Shown: positions 30,798 to 33,087 of the stretch, in pieces
Layout: every line of letters begins with the position of its first letter
Position numbering within the stretch: the stretch's first letter is position 1
Assembly (NCBI GenBank): GCA_016284635.1
Contig: JAEEPF010000021.1
Location: 1 to 33,087 of the forward strand
Reading direction: 5' to 3'
Length of the DNA: 33,087 nt
DNA from: Prevotella sp.
GTDB taxonomy: Bacteria > Bacteroidota > Bacteroidia > Bacteroidales > Bacteroidaceae
Program-made: the position numbers and the translations under genes
Notes under the pieces: model-generated
The model's input: only the letters and a program-made list of their open reading frames with translations
What the model was told of the DNA's origin: nothing
Database searches by the model: none

Positions 30798-31532
30798 TCA
30801 CTCATATTTCACATCCTCCAGAAATAAAGCATTGGCGGGCATGGACTCACCGGCCTCTGTACGACGCTTGCCTTCGATGACCTTACGGAAGTCGTCGAGC
30901 GAGAGACGTCCACGGCCTACATCGATAAGCGTACCCACAACGGCACGGACCATATTCCTAAGGAAACGGTTGGCGGTGATCTCGAAATACCAAGTAGATG
31001 GGGATGTCTGATGCCACTGGGCGGAAGTGATATGGCAGAGGGTGGTCTTCACGTCAGCATGCGCCTTGCAGAACGCGCCGAAGTCCTCGTAGGTCATCAG
31101 GATGGCAGCGGCCTTGTTCATCAACTGGAAGTCGAGGGGATAGTGCAGTTCGCAGGAGTAAGCCCTAAGGAACGGATCCTTCACGGTATTTATATAATAA
31201 TGGTACGTGCGCGAGGTGGCAGAGAAACGGGCGTGCATCTCGTCGTCAACGGGTTCCATCTTCTGAATGGCGATGTCCTGAGGTAACAGGCGGTTCAGCT
31301 TATACGTCAGGTCCTGCAGTTCGAAGTCCATCGTCTCTACATCGAAATGTGCCACCATCATCCGGGCATGCACCCCAGCATCCGTCCTTCCGGCACCCGT
31401 CACCTGGATATCCTGACGGAGGATGGTAGACAGTGCCCATTGCAGTTTCTCCTGTACGGAAGTTCCGTTGGGCTGTACCTGCCAACCGTGATAGCGCGTG
31501 CCGTCGTAACTCAGGGTAATGAAGAATCTCAT
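30798..31532 (-). CDS. truA: tRNA pseudouridine(38-40) synthase TruA (244 aa)
   Basis: TruA isomerises uridines 38-40 in tRNA anticodon stems. The start at 31532 (MRFFITLSYDGTRYHGWQVQ) is the family's usual opening; the frame continues upstream into the lysozyme gene but this is not coding. The catalytic Asp51 is in GAGRTDAGVHA. Other family segments: ARFSATSRTYHYYI, LRAYSCELHYPLD and FLRNMVRAVVGTLIDVGRGRLS near the C-terminus. Length is normal. Its ATG overlaps the lysozyme stop by four bases (ATGA), so the two are translationally coupled although unrelated in function. Confidence 0.96.
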   Translation of the reverse strand: MRFFITLSYDGTRYHGWQVQPNGTSVQEKLQWALSTILRQDIQVTGAGRTDAGVHARMMVAHFDVETMDFELQDLTYKLNRLLPQDIAIQKMEPVDDEMHARFSATSRTYHYYINTVKDPFLRAYSCELHYPLDFQLMNKAAAILMTYEDFGAFCKAHADVKTTLCHITSAQWHQTSPSTWYFEITANRFLRNMVRAVVGTLIDVGRGRLSLDDFRKVIEGKRRTEAGESMPANALFLEDVKYE

Positions 31533-32425
31533 TCGTTGTATGCCTTTTCGCCGATAGTCTCCTGCGATCCGATGGTCATCTGGCGGAGATCGTAATAGGA
31601 ACCATTGTAGATGTTGAAGTCCACATTGCCCTTGATGCCCGGCAGACGGCCCGCATCCGTATGCTGCCAGAACTTCCACTTACCCTTGTATTGGAGGGAG
31701 TCGACATAATAGTGGGCAATCCAATAGGGATACTGGTCAAAGATAGTATCGTTGAGATAACGTGTCTTGAACTTGAAATAGGTATAAAGTATGGGCTTCA
31801 CGCCATAGTGCTTCTCCACCATATCCAGCCATTGCAGCACGGAAGTCTTGAACTCCTCATCGGTCTGTTCCTGCGGTTTATGCTCCACGTCAAGCACGGG
31901 AGGCAGGTCACCGTTCTCCAGTTTGACGGTGTTGATAAAGTGCCAGGCCTGTTGTTCGGCAGGGCTATGGACACTATAGAAATGATAGACACCACGGGTG
32001 AAACCGTTCTCCCTGGCCTGATAGAAATTATCGCGGAAGTTCTCATCAATGAGCGTACCTCCTTCCGTCGCCTTGATCATCACGAAACGGATGGGACACT
32101 TGTTGATGGAGCCGTTGTCTTTCAGTTCTCCCCAGTCGATACGTCCCTGATGATGGGAGATGTCGATGCCGTGGATCTCGTAGCCTTCGGGATAATTGAC
32201 GGTGCCATAGAGGGCGCGCCAACGGAAGCCGAAGGGTCCAACGAAGAAATAATAGAAGAACCAGATGTAACCCAAAACGATGGCGCCACCACCGATCCAC
32301 CATCCCCAGGAAGGAACCTTCTGAAGAAGACGAATCACGACACCAGGGCGTTTCCGATGCCCTGGGCCGTGATAGGTCTTAGTGGTTCCGACACCTTTTC
32401 GTCGGATTACACGTTTCTTCGACAT
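31529..32425 (-). CDS. GH25 family lysozyme-like protein, membrane anchored (298 aa)
   Basis: Residues 1-35 are basic and cytoplasmic-like (KKRVIRRKG), followed by one membrane segment at about 42-62 (WWIGGGAIVLGYIWFFYYFF), so the catalytic domain is held in the periplasm by an N-terminal anchor. The GH25 domain begins with HGIDISHHQGRIDW and has IKATEG, the catalytic pattern in PVLDVEHK, and the late FWQHTDAGRLPGIKG...DFNIYNG. GH25 enzymes cleave the beta-1,4 bond between N-acetylmuramic acid and N-acetylglucosamine. Role is likely peptidoglycan remodelling rather than phage lysis, given the housekeeping context (truA, pfp). Palindrome copy C lies just upstream, so its promoter is not apparent. 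Confidence 0.92.
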   Translation of the reverse strand: MSKKRVIRRKGVGTTKTYHGPGHRKRPGVVIRLLQKVPSWGWWIGGGAIVLGYIWFFYYFFVGPFGFRWRALYGTVNYPEGYEIHGIDISHHQGRIDWGELKDNGSINKCPIRFVMIKATEGGTLIDENFRDNFYQARENGFTRGVYHFYSVHSPAEQQAWHFINTVKLENGDLPPVLDVEHKPQEQTDEEFKTSVLQWLDMVEKHYGVKPILYTYFKFKTRYLNDTIFDQYPYWIAHYYVDSLQYKGKWKFWQHTDAGRLPGIKGNVDFNIYNGSYYDLRQMTIGSQETIGEKAYNE

Positions 32426-32437
32426 AACATATAATGA

Positions 32438-32508
32438 GGCACGGATTACACGGCTCTTTCAGAGACACTGCTTTATATTAAGCCGTGTTAATCCGTGTAA
32501 TCCGCGCC
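32438..32508. repeat. dispersed palindrome, copy C
   Basis: GGCACGGATTACACGGCT (32438-32455) is mirrored by AGCCGTGTTAATCCGTGTAA and TCCGCGCC (32481-32508). It fills nearly all of the gap between the pfp stop and the GH25 start, both on the minus strand. Confidence 0.9.
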
Positions 32509-32515
32509 AAATAAT

Positions 32516-33087
32516 TTATTTACTTTGCTCGAGAGCCAGTGTCTTCGTAGGCTGGTCGCAGACCTCCGTCGGTCCCCAGTACTGGATAGGACCAGGATAG
32601 ATGTAAGCGGTCTTGCGGGCCCATTCGTCACGATGAGCAGCAAACTCCTTGAAGGGTGCACCGTCGAGTTCGACGAGAGCCTTGCGGATCACAGGCTTCA
32701 TCTCACCGGCACGACGCTCCATGTTCATCATCATCGTGATGGGCACACCACCGGCAATCCACTGGTCTGCTGGAGCTGTAGTATTCTTCACGATGGCCAT
32801 GTAACCAGTCTTGCCGTTGGCAATCAGCTGGGCAGCAGAGGTACCAAGGGCGTAGCAATAGTCGGCATCAAAGTTTGAAGGCGCAGCACAGCGTCCCTCA
32901 TAACCGAAGAAGTGGTGCAGCGTGGCGAACTTACCCACGAACTTGCCTTCCTTCTTCATTCTCTCCAGTTTCTGGGCAACCATCGTCGAAAGCAGCTTCT
33001 CTGTCTCGATGAGTGACACCTGCACATTGCCGTGAGGATCGCGGTCGAGAGCAAGCTGACGGGCAACACCCGTAGGCAGGGAGTTGA
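32516..33087 (-). CDS. pfp: pyrophosphate-dependent phosphofructokinase, 3' part only
   Basis: The frame is open to the window edge, so the N-terminus lies beyond 33087; at the edge it reads [20 protein letters not shown] and continues [12 protein letters not shown]. The visible 190 residues match the C-terminal part of diphosphate-fructose-6-phosphate 1-phosphotransferase: [34 protein letters not shown] and the closing [13 protein letters not shown]. The enzyme interconverts fructose 6-phosphate and fructose 1,6-bisphosphate with PPi instead of ATP, a usual glycolytic step in Bacteroidales. The active-site region with the PPi-binding motif is outside the window. A GTG at 33025 is internal, not the start. 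Confidence 0.93.
   Translation of the reverse strand, partial: NSLPTGVARQLALDRDPHGNVQVSLIETEKLLSTMVAQKLERMKKEGKFVGKFATLHHFFGYEGRCAAPSNFDADYCYALGTSAAQLIANGKTGYMAIVKNTTAPADQWIAGGVPITMMMNMERRAGEMKPVIRKALVELDGAPFKEFAAHRDEWARKTAYIYPGPIQYWGPTEVCDQPTKTLALEQSK

Noticed and set aside
31529..32425. Prophage lysis gene
   Set aside because: The GH25 protein has a membrane anchor and lies among housekeeping genes; no holin, tail or other phage gene is present.

Overview
The window looks like a chromosomal segment of a Bacteroidales bacterium, most likely Prevotellaceae. Evidence: repeated promoters of the Bacteroidetes type (TTG or TTTG, 19-21 bases, TAnnTTTG), a ribosomal protein S16 with a long Ala/Lys/Glu-rich tail, a DUF5686-type outer-membrane protein, PPi-dependent phosphofructokinase, tagaturonate reductase and a Bacteroidetes-style AddAB pair. 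No rRNA, tRNA, CRISPR array or transposase was seen.

Layout. (1) 144-5858, minus strand: a tight, visibly AT-rich run of ten genes led by a YaaW/DUF3944 protein, then an M48-type metalloprotease, a SprT-like metalloprotease, and seven small, membrane or coiled-coil proteins I cannot name. One junction (2630-2697) looks like a frameshift. This is the best candidate for an undescribed multi-gene system. (2) 5997-9268, minus: a Dcu-family C4-dicarboxylate transporter, a secreted GH13 amylase-like enzyme and a short orphan 3' gene fragment. (3) 9411-14313: four glycosyltransferases (three GT2, one GT4) around rpsP. (4) 14476-15915: uxaB for hexuronate catabolism. (5) 16013-27316, plus: a DNA-repair block of uvrA, a DUF5686 outer-membrane protein, and overlapping or adjacent addA and addB. 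(6) 27667-29721: htpG behind an excellent sigma-54 promoter match. (7) 33087-29825, minus: the 3' part of pfp, a GH25 lysozyme, truA and an EamA-type transporter.

The most striking non-gene signal is the density and behaviour of short repeats from about 12.5 kb onward. Intergenic gaps hold heptamer arrays, nonamer arrays or long palindromes (three copies of a GGCACGGATTACACGGCT palindrome). Repeat modules also sit in frame inside uvrA, addA and addB. A small two-hairpin element occurs four times; both hairpins show compensatory base changes between copies. In uvrA it appears as exactly 30 bases (ten codons) placed inside two other repeats, each time after AAGTT and before A. A 48-base module is shared in the same reading frame by addA and addB, which are otherwise unrelated at those sites. 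These observations come directly from reading the sequence; mobility and function are inference.
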